Origin: Methanobacterium sp. UBA353
GTDB lineage: Archaea > Methanobacteriota > Methanobacteria > Methanobacteriales > Methanobacteriaceae
Reading direction: 5' to 3'
DNA length: 64,000 nucleotides
NCBI GenBank assembly: GCA_002496805.1
Contig: DALO01000016.1
Coordinates: 62,001 to 126,000, forward strand
The notes under the pieces are model-generated. The model did not search any database, had not been told where the DNA came from, and saw only the letters and a program-made list of their open reading frames with translations. Made by a program: the position numbers and the translations under genes. The stretch's first letter is position 1. Every line of letters starts with the position of its first letter. This document shows positions 32,610-41,772 of the stretch, piece by piece.

Positions 32610-33398
32610 ATGAAAGCCGTGGTTTTTGACAACTCCGGAACGTTAATTTCAAGATATAGGGCAATTAAAGACATTAAATCTGGCATTATAAATGATGATG
32701 TCTGTTCAATTGATTTGGTGGATCAAGACCCCTGTCGGGCCCTCGTAGTTATACAGACAGATCCTGCTACTTGTATTATAAATGCCCGTCCAAAACAAAC
32801 TATTTATGAATTTATTAGTAAAAATAATATTTCTTTTGATATAAGTTATTCTTCTTTAGATTTTGATAAAAAAGAAATATTGAATCTAATTAAATATGAA
32901 AAAACACGAGTAAGCGACATCCAAGACACCATTAGAGCCGTTATTGACAAAAAATACGATGTGCAGATATGCAGTGGATCCGGATTTATTTTAAACATAT
33001 ATACCGGTCAGATCGATTTTACCATCACTGCTGGTGGAAAAATATTTCCAGAGGTTCAAGAGGTAGTAAAAGAACTTAAAAGAAGAAATTTCCATATTTA
33101 CGTGGCATCAGGGGATCGAACTAAATCTTTGGAAGAACTAGCTAATTACATCAACATTCCATCTGAAAATGTTTTTGGCACTGCAAATTCCAAAAGAAAA
33201 CAAGAGATAGTGAAGAAGCTAAAAAAGAATTATAGTGTAATGATGGTTGGAAACAGTGCTAATGATATTTTAGCCCTTCAAGAAGCAGATATTGGTGTAT
33301 TAACTACCCAACAAGATGATAAACCTTCTTCCAAGGTTCTTAATGCAGCAGATGTGGTTGTAGATAACATTAAAGATATTTTGGAAATAAATTTCTAA
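32610..33398 (+). CDS. Soluble P-type-ATPase-like HAD phosphatase
   Basis: 262 residues from MKAVVFDNSGTL at ATG 32610; the open frame further upstream crosses the end of the LysE gene and is not credible. The nucleophile D7 sits in DNSGT, like DKTGT of P-type ATPases and unlike the DxD of most phosphatases. Later blocks GGKIFPEVQEVVKEL, ASGDRTKSLEELA and VGNSANDILALQEADIG (about 212-228) parallel the P-domain, but the usual GDGxND is GNSAND. There are no membrane helices. Methanogen proteins of this kind (MJ0968 group) have been described as soluble P-type-like phosphatases. The TATA-like TTATATAC is 13-20 nt before the start, so the leader may be very short. Confidence 0.75.
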   Translation: MKAVVFDNSGTLISRYRAIKDIKSGIINDDVCSIDLVDQDPCRALVVIQTDPATCIINARPKQTIYEFISKNNISFDISYSSLDFDKKEILNLIKYEKTRVSDIQDTIRAVIDKKYDVQICSGSGFILNIYTGQIDFTITAGGKIFPEVQEVVKELKRRNFHIYVASGDRTKSLEELANYINIPSENVFGTANSKRKQEIVKKLKKNYSVMMVGNSANDILALQEADIGVLTTQQDDKPSSKVLNAADVVVDNIKDILEINF

Positions 33399-33516
33399 GC
33401 AAAACAACTATTTATATGATTGGACATCAACTTCATCCTTCTTAACAAATTATCCCCTAGGTTAGGAAGTATTATTGATAAATATGTAATTGAATTTCAA
33501 AATTCCATGATATAAT

Positions 33517-34143
33517 TCAGCTATCAATGAAATGTTTAAAAAAAGGAATAGCAAGGTAAACAATGCTTGACCATCCATAACCATATTCTTTTAGAAACGG
33601 GAGAAATGTTACTCCAATTGCTATTACAGAAAGTATCGGGAGCATTAAATTAGCCATTAAATCTGATTTTCGTCGTTTAATTGCGCTTTCATCTACCAGT
33701 CCACTATTGACTGCATGGCGCCAATTGAGGAATAAAAGAATTCCTATGGCAAAAAGGTTCAGATCAAAAAAAATGTTGGGAATCTGGTAATTTCCATATT
33801 CTCCAATGAAATATGCTGAAAATGGTACTAATGCAACGAATACTAACCATAAAATAACAAGCCATAGCATAACATCATCAGCACGCTTTATTTTATTAAA
33901 TTGGGTGTGATTTATTCTCCAAAAGACCGCGAGAAGGAAAAAACTAATGAAATATCCATAAAAATTAGGTAATAGGCCAAGTAGAGACTGGTATAAGATG
34001 GTTTCAGTGGGATTAGCAATAGATGGCACTGTAATTCCTAAAACCAGTAAAGTTAGTGCAATGGCAAAAACACCGTCCACCAGAGTTTCAATCCTTTTAG
34101 GGTTGATACTAGTGGTATTGATTTTATTATAGCTTTCCTGCAA
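33517..34143 (-). CDS. TMEM175/DUF1211-family potassium channel-like protein
   Basis: 208 residues, six predicted membrane helices. The first helix carries RIETLVDGVFAIALTLLVLG, matching the family's R-x3-F-S-D-G-V-F-A-I-A signature with LVD in place of FSD. Prokaryotic TMEM175 proteins form tetrameric K+ channels, each subunit having six helices; the first helix lines the pore. A 15-bp gap separates it from the upstream membrane gene on the same strand, so they probably form an operon. Confidence 0.8.
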   Translation of the reverse strand: MQESYNKINTTSINPKRIETLVDGVFAIALTLLVLGITVPSIANPTETILYQSLLGLLPNFYGYFISFFLLAVFWRINHTQFNKIKRADDVMLWLVILWLVFVALVPFSAYFIGEYGNYQIPNIFFDLNLFAIGILLFLNWRHAVNSGLVDESAIKRRKSDLMANLMLPILSVIAIGVTFLPFLKEYGYGWSSIVYLAIPFFKHFIDS

Positions 34144-34158
34144 TGAATACCCTCTTAT

Positions 34159-34689
34159 TTATAAAGATCTTTCCAGACTTTTAATGGCACTGCGAACAGC
34201 TCTTTCTTCCACTACTTTATATGCTATCAATAGTCCAATAAGCAGTAAAGGTATCAGAATGTCCGTAATTAAAGCTGCTCCTACATTTCCAGAGGCGTGA
34301 TTAGAAACAGAAAGCATATTATTAATATGGGTTACGGCCGCCCCTAAATAAAAAACAGAAACACCAATTACTGTTGCAGTCCAAAAATTACCCCTTATCC
34401 AAAAGCACAATAATCCCAAAACACCAAACGCTAGATTGGCAAATGCAACCTCCATCTGGAATGGGTTCCCAACAGCCCAACCAATATTCGAAGCAACTTG
34501 GTTCGGGAAAAACAAATGCCCTGTAAATGCCCATAATGAACCAATGCCAACTGTAAAAACCAAGAAAGAAAGTAAAAATAGTTCAACAATTCTTTTAATG
34601 TTTAAAAATCTCTTGATATAAAATTGAACCCCTATTAATATAAACGCAATTATAATGCCTAGTATTAGCCAGGTGTAAGCCATGTCCAT
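34159..34689 (-). CDS. Unrecognised five-helix membrane protein
   Basis: 176 residues with about five predicted membrane helices. A conserved-looking loop after helix 2 reads GHLFFPNQVASNIGW, and helix 4 ends in THINNM. I do not recognise a named function. I start at ATG 34689, which follows AGGGGGTT by 6-7 nt; the ATG at 34710 lies before that site. It is upstream of the TMEM175-like gene by 15 bp, suggesting shared expression. Confidence 0.7.
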   Translation of the reverse strand: MDMAYTWLILGIIIAFILIGVQFYIKRFLNIKRIVELFLLSFLVFTVGIGSLWAFTGHLFFPNQVASNIGWAVGNPFQMEVAFANLAFGVLGLLCFWIRGNFWTATVIGVSVFYLGAAVTHINNMLSVSNHASGNVGAALITDILIPLLLIGLLIAYKVVEERAVRSAIKSLERSL

Positions 34690-34877
34690 TAAATAACCCC
34701 CTAAACGCATAGAGTTATTATTTATAAAAACACATTATTTGCGTTCAATTATCATTTATTTAATACCTTCCTCCGTGAATCAAATGGAAAGATTTATAAG
34801 TTATTTTCAGTTAGATGTTGAAAAATCAACCAGTTTAATGCATGATAAAACCTCTTCTTCAAAGTGCCATGCAACGT

Positions 34878-35981
34878 TTACAATTTAATTAAATTAAAAT
34901 CCATAGTCCCCATTCCAATTTTTTCAGCATACTCCAGTTGCACCATGCCATCAACTTCTTCCCAAACTCCTTTGAATTTATCACCACCAGTTTGGTGATG
35001 ATGCTCAAGTAAGGAGCCTTCTAACCCAATTTGTTGATTCACCAGATGATATGATGCAGCATCAAGTGCCACTGGATCCATAGAGGCCAATATTCCAATA
35101 TCTGGAACAATTGCAGCGTCACTGAAGGATTCACAGTCACAGTCTGGAGTTATGTCCATAAGGAAATTTATATAACCTACTTTTCCTTGTTTGTTTTTAA
35201 CTGCACCGTAGGCGTATTCAACCATTCTCTCAGAAAATTCAGGTAAAGAATCAAAATCAATTTCTATCGCCAATTCTGGACAGTTTGATAGACAGTTATT
35301 GCATGCAATACATTTTTCCAAATCTATGGTTGCTTTTTGGTTTTGTATTGATATTACTGATATAGGACAAAAATCTAGGCACTTGGCGCAAGCAATACAA
35401 ACATCGGTTATCACTGGCTTGGAACAGTGATGTTGTTCTATCTTTCCAGGAATAGCAGCACAGCCCATAGCTAAGTTTTTAATTGCTCCCCCGAATCCAC
35501 TCATCCCATGACCTTTAAAATGTGACAAAACAATCATACTATCAGAATTTTCAATATCTCCTGCGATTTTAACTGTGTTGAAATGATTTAGACCAATTTT
35601 TACCGGAACCCAATTGTTTCCACAAATTCCATCAGCAATGATAATGGGTGCAGCAGTAACCACGTAGCCAAAGCCATTTTTTAGGGCAGTTTGCAAGTGA
35701 TCGGCTGAATTATGACGACTTCCATGATAAAGAGTGTTGGTATCTGTAAGAAATGGATTAACATTAAATTCTAAAGTTTTTTCAACAACTGGACGCACCA
35801 AAACTGGTTTAATAAATGTGTCGTTTCCCATTTCTCCAAAATGAAGTTTGATTGCAGTTAGGTCATTTTTCTTTAGTAATCCCCCAAAATTTGCTTTGTC
35901 AAATAACTGCTTTATTTTGCTGTTTTTATTTTCTCCCATGCTTCGAGAACGGAAATTAGAAAAAAACACATCACTAGACAT
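34878..35981 (-). CDS. DUF362 protein with two [4Fe-4S] ferredoxin motifs
   Basis: 367 residues. The DUF362 domain surrounds a ferredoxin insert with two clusters: CIACAKCLDFCP and CIACNNCLSNCP (about 195-240), each C-x2-C-x2-C-x3-C-P. Conserved DUF362 parts include AIKLHFGE (about 43-50), SHFKGHGMSGFGGAIKNLAMG (split around 153-173) and ASMDPVALDAASY. The function is unknown; it is probably an electron-transfer or redox-linked protein in the cytoplasm. The ATG follows GGAG. It lies just downstream of the TIM-barrel gene on the same strand (54-bp gap). Confidence 0.85.
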   Translation of the reverse strand: MSSDVFFSNFRSRSMGENKNSKIKQLFDKANFGGLLKKNDLTAIKLHFGEMGNDTFIKPVLVRPVVEKTLEFNVNPFLTDTNTLYHGSRHNSADHLQTALKNGFGYVVTAAPIIIADGICGNNWVPVKIGLNHFNTVKIAGDIENSDSMIVLSHFKGHGMSGFGGAIKNLAMGCAAIPGKIEQHHCSKPVITDVCIACAKCLDFCPISVISIQNQKATIDLEKCIACNNCLSNCPELAIEIDFDSLPEFSERMVEYAYGAVKNKQGKVGYINFLMDITPDCDCESFSDAAIVPDIGILASMDPVALDAASYHLVNQQIGLEGSLLEHHHQTGGDKFKGVWEEVDGMVQLEYAEKIGMGTMDFNLIKL

Positions 35982-36035
35982 TTTAAATCTCCAATACTAT
36001 TATAAATCTTTTTATAGATGCATTCCTGCAATTGA

Positions 36036-36782
36036 TTAATCAAAATTTTCAAACAGTAAATTTTTACTTTTTATAACATCATCATAATTATTTAATTCAA
36101 TTATTCCCCGTTTTATCCCATAAATTAGATCTAAATCAAGTGTTCCCTTACCTAATGATAAGTGTTGGTCTTTTTTACCATTGTTATCACTTAAATGATA
36201 ATAATAAGTGTTTAATTGTAAAAATGATTTGGGATCTTCATTAGTGTTGGCATGGCCCAGATCAACGGTAGCACAACATCCGCATTGATCTAAGAAATAA
36301 GCATGCTCATGAGCAGTGTTACAGAAATATGCATAGCGAGAAGGCATATTTTCCACAGAAAAAATCACACCTACATCTTCAGCATGTTGATTAGCCTTTG
36401 TAAGAGTTTCAATAGAATATTGTTTGGCCATGTCTCGGATCCTATCTTCCAATCGATGAACCAGCCCTGGGTGGGTGGTTATTGCTTTAGCACCAATCTT
36501 AACTGCCAAATCAAGAGTTTCTTCAAGTTGAAGGAGGGTTTCATCCCTTATTCCAGGGTTTAGACTGGCAGGATTAAGATCTATTGTGGGAGAATGTAAA
36601 TAAACATCTATATCATAAGATGAAAAAATTTCCAACTCGTTTGACAGGTTAAGGAGGTTTCTTGGCCAGTATGGACCTTCACAGAGTATTTCAATAAGTT
36701 CAAAACCATCAGCATCGGCAATTTGTAGACATTCTTCAAATGAATGCATGAATAATGCCAAAGTCGAAAATCCTAGTTTCAT
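36036..36782 (-). CDS. Sugar phosphate isomerase/epimerase-like TIM-barrel protein
   Basis: 248 residues of the xylose isomerase-like (AP endonuclease 2) fold. It starts MKLGFSTLALF, then FELIEILCEGP, ITTHPGLVHR (about 119-128), FSVENMP, ATVDLGHANT and HLSDNNGKKDQHLSLGKG, which supply the usual His/Glu/Asp metal ligands. The substrate is unknown. The frame is open to 36929, but the extra 49 residues cross the divergent padR promoter and look non-coding, so I start at 36782. Its divergence from padR places the padR operator upstream of it too. Confidence 0.78.
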   Translation of the reverse strand: MKLGFSTLALFMHSFEECLQIADADGFELIEILCEGPYWPRNLLNLSNELEIFSSYDIDVYLHSPTIDLNPASLNPGIRDETLLQLEETLDLAVKIGAKAITTHPGLVHRLEDRIRDMAKQYSIETLTKANQHAEDVGVIFSVENMPSRYAYFCNTAHEHAYFLDQCGCCATVDLGHANTNEDPKSFLQLNTYYYHLSDNNGKKDQHLSLGKGTLDLDLIYGIKRGIIELNNYDDVIKSKNLLFENFD

Positions 36783-36890
36783 GTTTAGAACTTTTAATGA
36801 TAATTCTGATATATTTTTCGAATTTGCCAGAAATTTGGCTCGAAGTCGATGTTTGTACGAACCTTTTATATAACATCCCATACACTTCAT

Positions 36891-36909
36891 TATATCAGAA
36901 AGTGATATA
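36891..36909. promoter_or_regulatory. Palindromic operator upstream of padR
   Basis: TATATCA-GAAAG-TGATATA is a perfect 7-bp inverted repeat with a 5-bp spacer, 48 bp before the padR start and about 110 bp before the divergent TIM-barrel start. PadR-family repressors usually bind A/T-rich palindromes next to their own promoter. The position and symmetry make this a good autoregulatory site. Confidence 0.65.
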
Positions 36910-36956
36910 TACAAAATCAATATATCCATATTAGAATTATGTGTTGGAGCAGTAAA

Positions 36957-37412
36957 ATGGCCAGAAAAAATTCACATGTTACTGATACGGGAAAAGAAGA
37001 GGAATGGGGATGTCAGATTAACAACCTAAATTCCTATGATAAAAAACTGATCAAAGGATTCATGAGAGGTTTTGCTAGAATTATGATACTGTGGCTCATC
37101 AGCAAGAGTAGACAACATGGATATGAAATAATGACCCAAATACATGCCTCATCCCCCCTTGATAAAAAAATGCCCAGTGCCAGCATGATTTATCCAGTAC
37201 TGCATAAATTAGAAAAAGAAGGACTGGTTATCGGAACATGGGAGCATCATGGTAAGAGGAAAGTCAAATATTATGAAATAACTGATGAAGGCAACAAAAG
37301 CCTCAATCGAATACGACAAATCGCTGCCCATGGGAAAAAAATGGGTGCAACAGACTTGTGGAAGGAATTCATGAAGGACATGTTTTTCCTTGAAGAAGAC
37401 ATGGGAGATTAA
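36957..37412 (+). CDS. PadR-family transcriptional regulator
   Basis: 151 residues. The winged-helix domain (about 35-110) has the family pattern LWLISKSRQHGYEIM, then SASMIYPVLHKLEKEGLV and GKRKVKYYEITDEG. A C-terminal helix for dimerisation follows. I choose ATG 36957, 8-9 nt after GGAG, over ATG 36939. It is 3 bp before an ABC transporter pair. This layout is typical of drug- or lipid-responsive PadR repressors controlling efflux systems. A palindrome at 36891-36909 is the likely binding site. Confidence 0.88.
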   Translation: MARKNSHVTDTGKEEEWGCQINNLNSYDKKLIKGFMRGFARIMILWLISKSRQHGYEIMTQIHASSPLDKKMPSASMIYPVLHKLEKEGLVIGTWEHHGKRKVKYYEITDEGNKSLNRIRQIAAHGKKMGATDLWKEFMKDMFFLEEDMGD

Positions 37413-37415
37413 CAT

Positions 37416-38498
37416 ATGAAGTATGCTATAGAAACTTTTGATCTTAGCAAACGTTACGGTGACTTCACAGCCGTGGATGCTTTAGATTTAAAAGTTAAAG
37501 ATAAAACCATATTTGGATTTTTAGGCCCTAACGGGGCAGGGAAAACTACTACTATAAAAATGTTGACTTGTTTAATCCCGCCAACATCTGGAACAGCACA
37601 TGTGACTGGTTATGATGTGATAAAAAATCCAAATGAAGTTCGTCAAAAAATAGGGATGGTTCCACAATTGGTTAGCCTATACGCTGATCTTACTGTCAGA
37701 GAAAATGCTGAGTTATGTGCAGACTATTATGGAATGCCCACAGACCTTAAAGAAAGGAGAATCGACGAATTAATGGAATTGGTGGACATTAAATATGCTG
37801 AGAAAAAGTTGGTTAAACAACTGTCTGGAGGGCAGAAGCAAAAAGTATCTGTGGTTGCTAGCCTAGTACATCAGCCAGAAATTCTTTTTTTGGATGAACC
37901 CACCATTGGATTAGATCCTACAACTAAAAGCGTCCTTTGGGACCTTATTGATGAACTAAACCAAAAGGGCCATACTATCATTCTCTGCTCCCACGACATG
38001 TACGAAGTGGACATGCTCTGTGATCACGTAGGAATAATTAATCATGGAAAATTGGCAGCATATGACACTCCACAGGGATTAAAAGACACCATATTGGAGC
38101 AAAAAAATACCATTGAAAGCAATGTCGGTGAAATTGTGCGAAAAATGGAAGAATCCGATGCCAGCACCCACCCTTCTTTTTGCAAACTTAGAGAAGCTGT
38201 AAATGAATCTGAAATGGATAAAGCAAGGGAAATGAGCTTGATAGTAGATAATTCAGATAACAAGTTGATTGACAGACTATTCCAAATTCCTTGTGTTCTG
38301 GACATTGAAACTCACCGATCCGGTAGGCTGACTTTTAAATTAGCCAATACAGAAACTGCAATCACCCAAGTGATATCTGCAATTATGGAAACCGGAAGTA
38401 ACATAAACTCAATTTCAACCAAAGATCCCTCTTTAGAAGATGTGTTCATCAAAGTAACTGCTAAAAAGCCCAAAAAAGTAGAAAAAGAGGGTGAATAA
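37416..38498 (+). CDS. ABC transporter ATP-binding protein (DrrA/CcmA type)
   Basis: 360 residues. Walker A is GPNGAGKTTT (about 38-47), the signature is LSGGQKQKV (about 136-144) and Walker B is ILFLDEPTIGLDP (about 157-169), with the switch His in CSHDMYEVD. The C-terminal 140 residues hold an extra domain as in DrrA-type exporters, with an unusual charged insert (about 225-275). It works with the permease that begins at the next base. The set is controlled by padR just upstream. Drug, lipid or peptide export is likely; the substrate is unknown. Confidence 0.92.
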   Translation: MKYAIETFDLSKRYGDFTAVDALDLKVKDKTIFGFLGPNGAGKTTTIKMLTCLIPPTSGTAHVTGYDVIKNPNEVRQKIGMVPQLVSLYADLTVRENAELCADYYGMPTDLKERRIDELMELVDIKYAEKKLVKQLSGGQKQKVSVVASLVHQPEILFLDEPTIGLDPTTKSVLWDLIDELNQKGHTIILCSHDMYEVDMLCDHVGIINHGKLAAYDTPQGLKDTILEQKNTIESNVGEIVRKMEESDASTHPSFCKLREAVNESEMDKAREMSLIVDNSDNKLIDRLFQIPCVLDIETHRSGRLTFKLANTETAITQVISAIMETGSNINSISTKDPSLEDVFIKVTAKKPKKVEKEGE

Positions 38499-39701
38499 AT
38501 GTCAGAATCAAAAAAAATTTGGTGGATGATTAAAAAAGATTTATTAGTTCTTTGGAGACACAAACCACGTTTAGCATCCATATTACTATTCCCAATACTT
38601 ATGATCGCCCTTTTTGGTTATGGAATGGGAGGAGAAATTGAAAACATACCTGTGGTGGTAGTAAAACAGACTGATGGGCCGGTAACCGACGCGACTCTTA
38701 ACGCAATTAAAGAAATGTCACTTTACGATGTTAAAGATATTATCAGTGACCCGCAACGTGGTCGGGAAATGGTGGAATCAGGACAGATCAAAGCAGCCAT
38801 CTTACTGCCCCCAGATTACGAAAATATTAATAGTAGCAACTCAAAATCGGTGGTTGTTTATGTTGATTCATCTGATCAAATGGCCACACAAATGTTGGTC
38901 CCAGCAACCCAAGCCCTTTTTAGCCAGATATCATCTCAAATTGGAATGAAAAAACTAGACGCATTGCAAGCTCAATCAACTCAATTTTCTTCCATGCAAG
39001 TACAATCTCAAGAGGTTCAGTCCAGTTCATCATTACCCTCCCTTAACTTCCAGAACATTATGAACTCCATCAACTTCCAAGTCAATAAGATTTATGGAGA
39101 CACCAAATATATTGACTTCCTTGTACCGGCAATTCTGGCCATGACAGTTATGATGGGAGCAATGATGAGCATGGGCGAGTCTTTGGCTGGTGAACGAGAA
39201 CGGGGTGAGCTTGCCAGACTTTTCATGACTCCGACCAGTGTTACTACAGTGGTAGCAGGTAAAATTATATCAAGACTTGTCATTCAAACGACAACTGCCA
39301 TGATATTACTCGGTTCAGCCATTTTACTGTTCAATATTACCATATCCGGTAGTTTGTTACTTACCATTCTCCTGCTAATACTGATAGCATTGTGTTTTGT
39401 GGGTTTTGGCATAATGGTTTCAGCCCGAGTTGGTACTCAGGAAGACTACGTCCAAATGGTGATGCCATTTAGCATGCCTATGATGTTCATATCAGGAGTT
39501 TTCTATCCACTGGAAACCATGCCTTGGATATTCCAAAAAATAGCATATATAGCACCTTTAACCTATGCTAATGATGCAATGCGAGGAGTTATGTTAAAAG
39601 GCGCAACCATAGGAGATATATGGATCGATATAGCTGTTCTTTTGGGTTTCACACTGTTGTTCTTTGCAATGGGAGTAACTAGGTTTAACAGAGATATTTA
39701 G
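38499..39701 (+). CDS. ABC-2 type transporter permease
   Basis: 400 residues. One N-terminal helix (about 24-41) is followed by a large extracellular domain (about 45-205, rich in Ser/Gln around 160-185) and then about five membrane helices. The ABC-2 signature ERERGELARLFMTPTS lies near 228-243, and FSMPMMFISGVFYPLETMP follows. This is the YhgE/DrrB-like architecture of exporters. The ATG directly abuts the TAA of the ATPase gene, so translation is coupled. Confidence 0.92.
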   Translation: MSESKKIWWMIKKDLLVLWRHKPRLASILLFPILMIALFGYGMGGEIENIPVVVVKQTDGPVTDATLNAIKEMSLYDVKDIISDPQRGREMVESGQIKAAILLPPDYENINSSNSKSVVVYVDSSDQMATQMLVPATQALFSQISSQIGMKKLDALQAQSTQFSSMQVQSQEVQSSSSLPSLNFQNIMNSINFQVNKIYGDTKYIDFLVPAILAMTVMMGAMMSMGESLAGERERGELARLFMTPTSVTTVVAGKIISRLVIQTTTAMILLGSAILLFNITISGSLLLTILLLILIALCFVGFGIMVSARVGTQEDYVQMVMPFSMPMMFISGVFYPLETMPWIFQKIAYIAPLTYANDAMRGVMLKGATIGDIWIDIAVLLGFTLLFFAMGVTRFNRDI

Positions 39702-39747
39702 AGGTTTAAAGCAAATTAAGAATCTAAAAATAGAATCAAGTGATAAT

Positions 39748-40980
39748 ATGAACGTACGTAAAAAACAAGTCTTATTAGGATTTATTATAACCTGCATTTT
39801 GGTATCTCCAGTTGCAGGGGCGGATTGGAATATGTTCCATGAAAACGCCCAACGAACAGGATATCTTGAACAACCTGCTGATTTCACCCCTACTGTTTGG
39901 TATTTCAGCACACAGGGCACCATAAAGTCATCACCCGCCATTTTAAACAAAGTTGCCTATTTCGGATCATCAGATGGTCATGTGTATGCTGTGAACCTAG
40001 AAGACTGCACCAAATTGTGGGATTATAAAACCGAAGGAGCTGTAGTATCATCCCCTTCAATTTCCGGAGACTATTTATATGTAGGATCAAAGGACGGATA
40101 TGTTTATGCACAGGACATTAAAAATGGTAATGTTAAATGGAAATATAAAACTGGAAATTCCATAGAATCATCCCCTTTAGCCCATGACAACATGATATAT
40201 ATTGGTTCAGATGATGGAAGAGTATATAGCATATATAAATCAAATGGGACTAAAAATTGGGAATATAACACTGGAAACGCAGTTAAATCATCCCCCGTTA
40301 TCATAGATGATTATTTAATTGTAGGTTCCGATGATGGCAAAATTTACGCACTAGATATGGAAACTGGTGATAAAAAATGGGAATACACCACTGGGGATAA
40401 GGTACAATCATCCCCCGCTGTGATGAATAATGTAGTCTATGTTGGATCAGATGATGGTAAGCTATATGCCATTAATATCAATAATGGGACACTCAAATGG
40501 AACTATGATATGGGAAAACCAGTTGATTCATCACCTACCATTGACACCAATGACAACAGCTTATTTGTAGGAGCTGATAATGGTAAAATGATTTGCTTAG
40601 ACACGCGAAACGGAGTGGAAAAATGGAGTTACAATGCTACTGGCGCAGTAAAAACATCTGCAGCCATCGTGAAAAATAAAATAGTCTTCGGATCTGACGG
40701 AGGCACTGTTTATATAGTAAATAAATACAATGGCAACCTTGAGTGGAATTATAATCCTGGTTACGGCATAATTAATCAAGCCATACAATCATCTCCAGCA
40801 GTTTATGGAAACATGATATACTTCGGTGCTGACGATGGATCCCTATATGCCCTGAACAATGACAAAATGAATGGCCCAACCTCAGTATATGCTTACTACA
40901 TAGGTGGAACTCTTGTAATCCTAGTCATTTTCTTGGTAACAGTTAGAATTATCCGTAAACGAAGGAAAAAGGCAGAATAA
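39748..40980 (+). CDS. Secreted PQQ-type beta-propeller protein with C-terminal membrane anchor
   Basis: 410 residues. A signal peptide (about 1-25, ending PVAGA) is followed by about eight repeats of roughly 40 residues. Each has the pattern SSP..., Y-V/I-G-S-D-D-G, K-x-Y-A, G-x-x-K-W-x-Y, the tryptophan-docking blades of PQQ-like propellers. A single C-terminal helix (about 378-400) and a basic tail RIIRKRRKKAE anchor it with the propeller outside. The cofactor is not implied: archaeal versions are usually surface or binding proteins. The repeat units are also visible in DNA as about 120-bp imperfect repeats. It starts 46 bp after the ABC permease and could be part of that operon. Confidence 0.85.
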   Translation: MNVRKKQVLLGFIITCILVSPVAGADWNMFHENAQRTGYLEQPADFTPTVWYFSTQGTIKSSPAILNKVAYFGSSDGHVYAVNLEDCTKLWDYKTEGAVVSSPSISGDYLYVGSKDGYVYAQDIKNGNVKWKYKTGNSIESSPLAHDNMIYIGSDDGRVYSIYKSNGTKNWEYNTGNAVKSSPVIIDDYLIVGSDDGKIYALDMETGDKKWEYTTGDKVQSSPAVMNNVVYVGSDDGKLYAININNGTLKWNYDMGKPVDSSPTIDTNDNSLFVGADNGKMICLDTRNGVEKWSYNATGAVKTSAAIVKNKIVFGSDGGTVYIVNKYNGNLEWNYNPGYGIINQAIQSSPAVYGNMIYFGADDGSLYALNNDKMNGPTSVYAYYIGGTLVILVIFLVTVRIIRKRRKKAE

Positions 40981-41199
40981 ATACTTTTAAGAAATATCTA
41001 ACAAACTGACCAGACCGGGGATATTTTCTTTTAAAATGTCTTCAGTCATACTTTTTTTTTATTTGATTCAAATTTTTTCATAAATTATTTGATTTTAAAA
41101 AATATTGCTTAATCTTACTATCAGTTACAAAAAGGATACAACATAGTATAAAAAAAAGCTAAAATAAGATTAAAAAAATAAAAACGGGAGGTTTATTAA

Positions 41200-41484
41200 C
41201 TATTTGCTGAAAGCCTTCGAAAGCTGTATTTCAATGGCAGAAACATTAGTTGAAGTGCCCTCATTGCTCATGATTTCTTCAGTACATATGTCAATGCTCG
41301 CAATAGTCACGTCGGTTATGAATCTGTTCCTGACTATTTCTGCAACATCAACTGCCCTAGAAATAGCTCTTCCTCTTGCTTTGAGAATGACTTCATTAGT
41401 GCCACCGTTCATTTGTGTTACTACAGCTAATACATAGTTCATTACCGGCTTGTTTCCAATGTACACCACATTTTCCTCTGACAT
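41200..41484 (-). CDS. albA: Alba chromatin protein
   Basis: 94 residues. It matches Alba throughout: NVVYIGNKPVMNYVLAVVTQ (split: IGNKPVMNY near 8-16), the helix LKARGRAISRAVDVAEIVRNRF and the beta-hairpin arm that inserts in the minor groove. The acetylation-site lysine of Sulfolobus Alba has an equivalent K in GNKPVMNY. Alba coats DNA and binds RNA; Methanobacteriales also use histones. ATG 41484 is 7 nt after GGAGG; the in-frame GTG three bases earlier is too close. Confidence 0.95.
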   Translation of the reverse strand: MSEENVVYIGNKPVMNYVLAVVTQMNGGTNEVILKARGRAISRAVDVAEIVRNRFITDVTIASIDICTEEIMSNEGTSTNVSAIEIQLSKAFSK

Positions 41485-41772
41485 CACTTAACCTCCATGA
41501 TTATACTATGGTTGTTTTGTGTTACTAGTATTATATATATTTTATGCACACTGTTTTAAGGAAATAAAAGCTTTTCTGCATGCAAATTATTAAAATATTA
41601 AAAATTAATCCATTTAAATCGTTAAAATGATTATTATAGGATTAACATTAAAAAAAAATGAATATAAGAAAAAAAACATGTGTTTTGTAATAAATCCACC
41701 AAATATCGTTGTTCCGGGTAATTTTGTTCTAAATTTTTTCTAAAAAACAAGTATAATATTTAAACAGATTTT
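41485..41772. other. Intergenic region between alba and the response regulators
   Basis: About 290 bp of AT-rich sequence upstream of alba and downstream of the response-regulator gene. A T-rich stretch near 41730-41745 on the plus strand is all I see. Confidence 0.4.

Noticed and set aside
36783..36929. N-terminal extension of the TIM-barrel protein
   Set aside because: It spans the padR promoter and operator and does not resemble the family.
39900..40860. Imperfect DNA repeats of about 120 bp
   Set aside because: They are in frame and encode the propeller blades of the PQQ-type protein, so they are protein repeats and not a separate DNA element.
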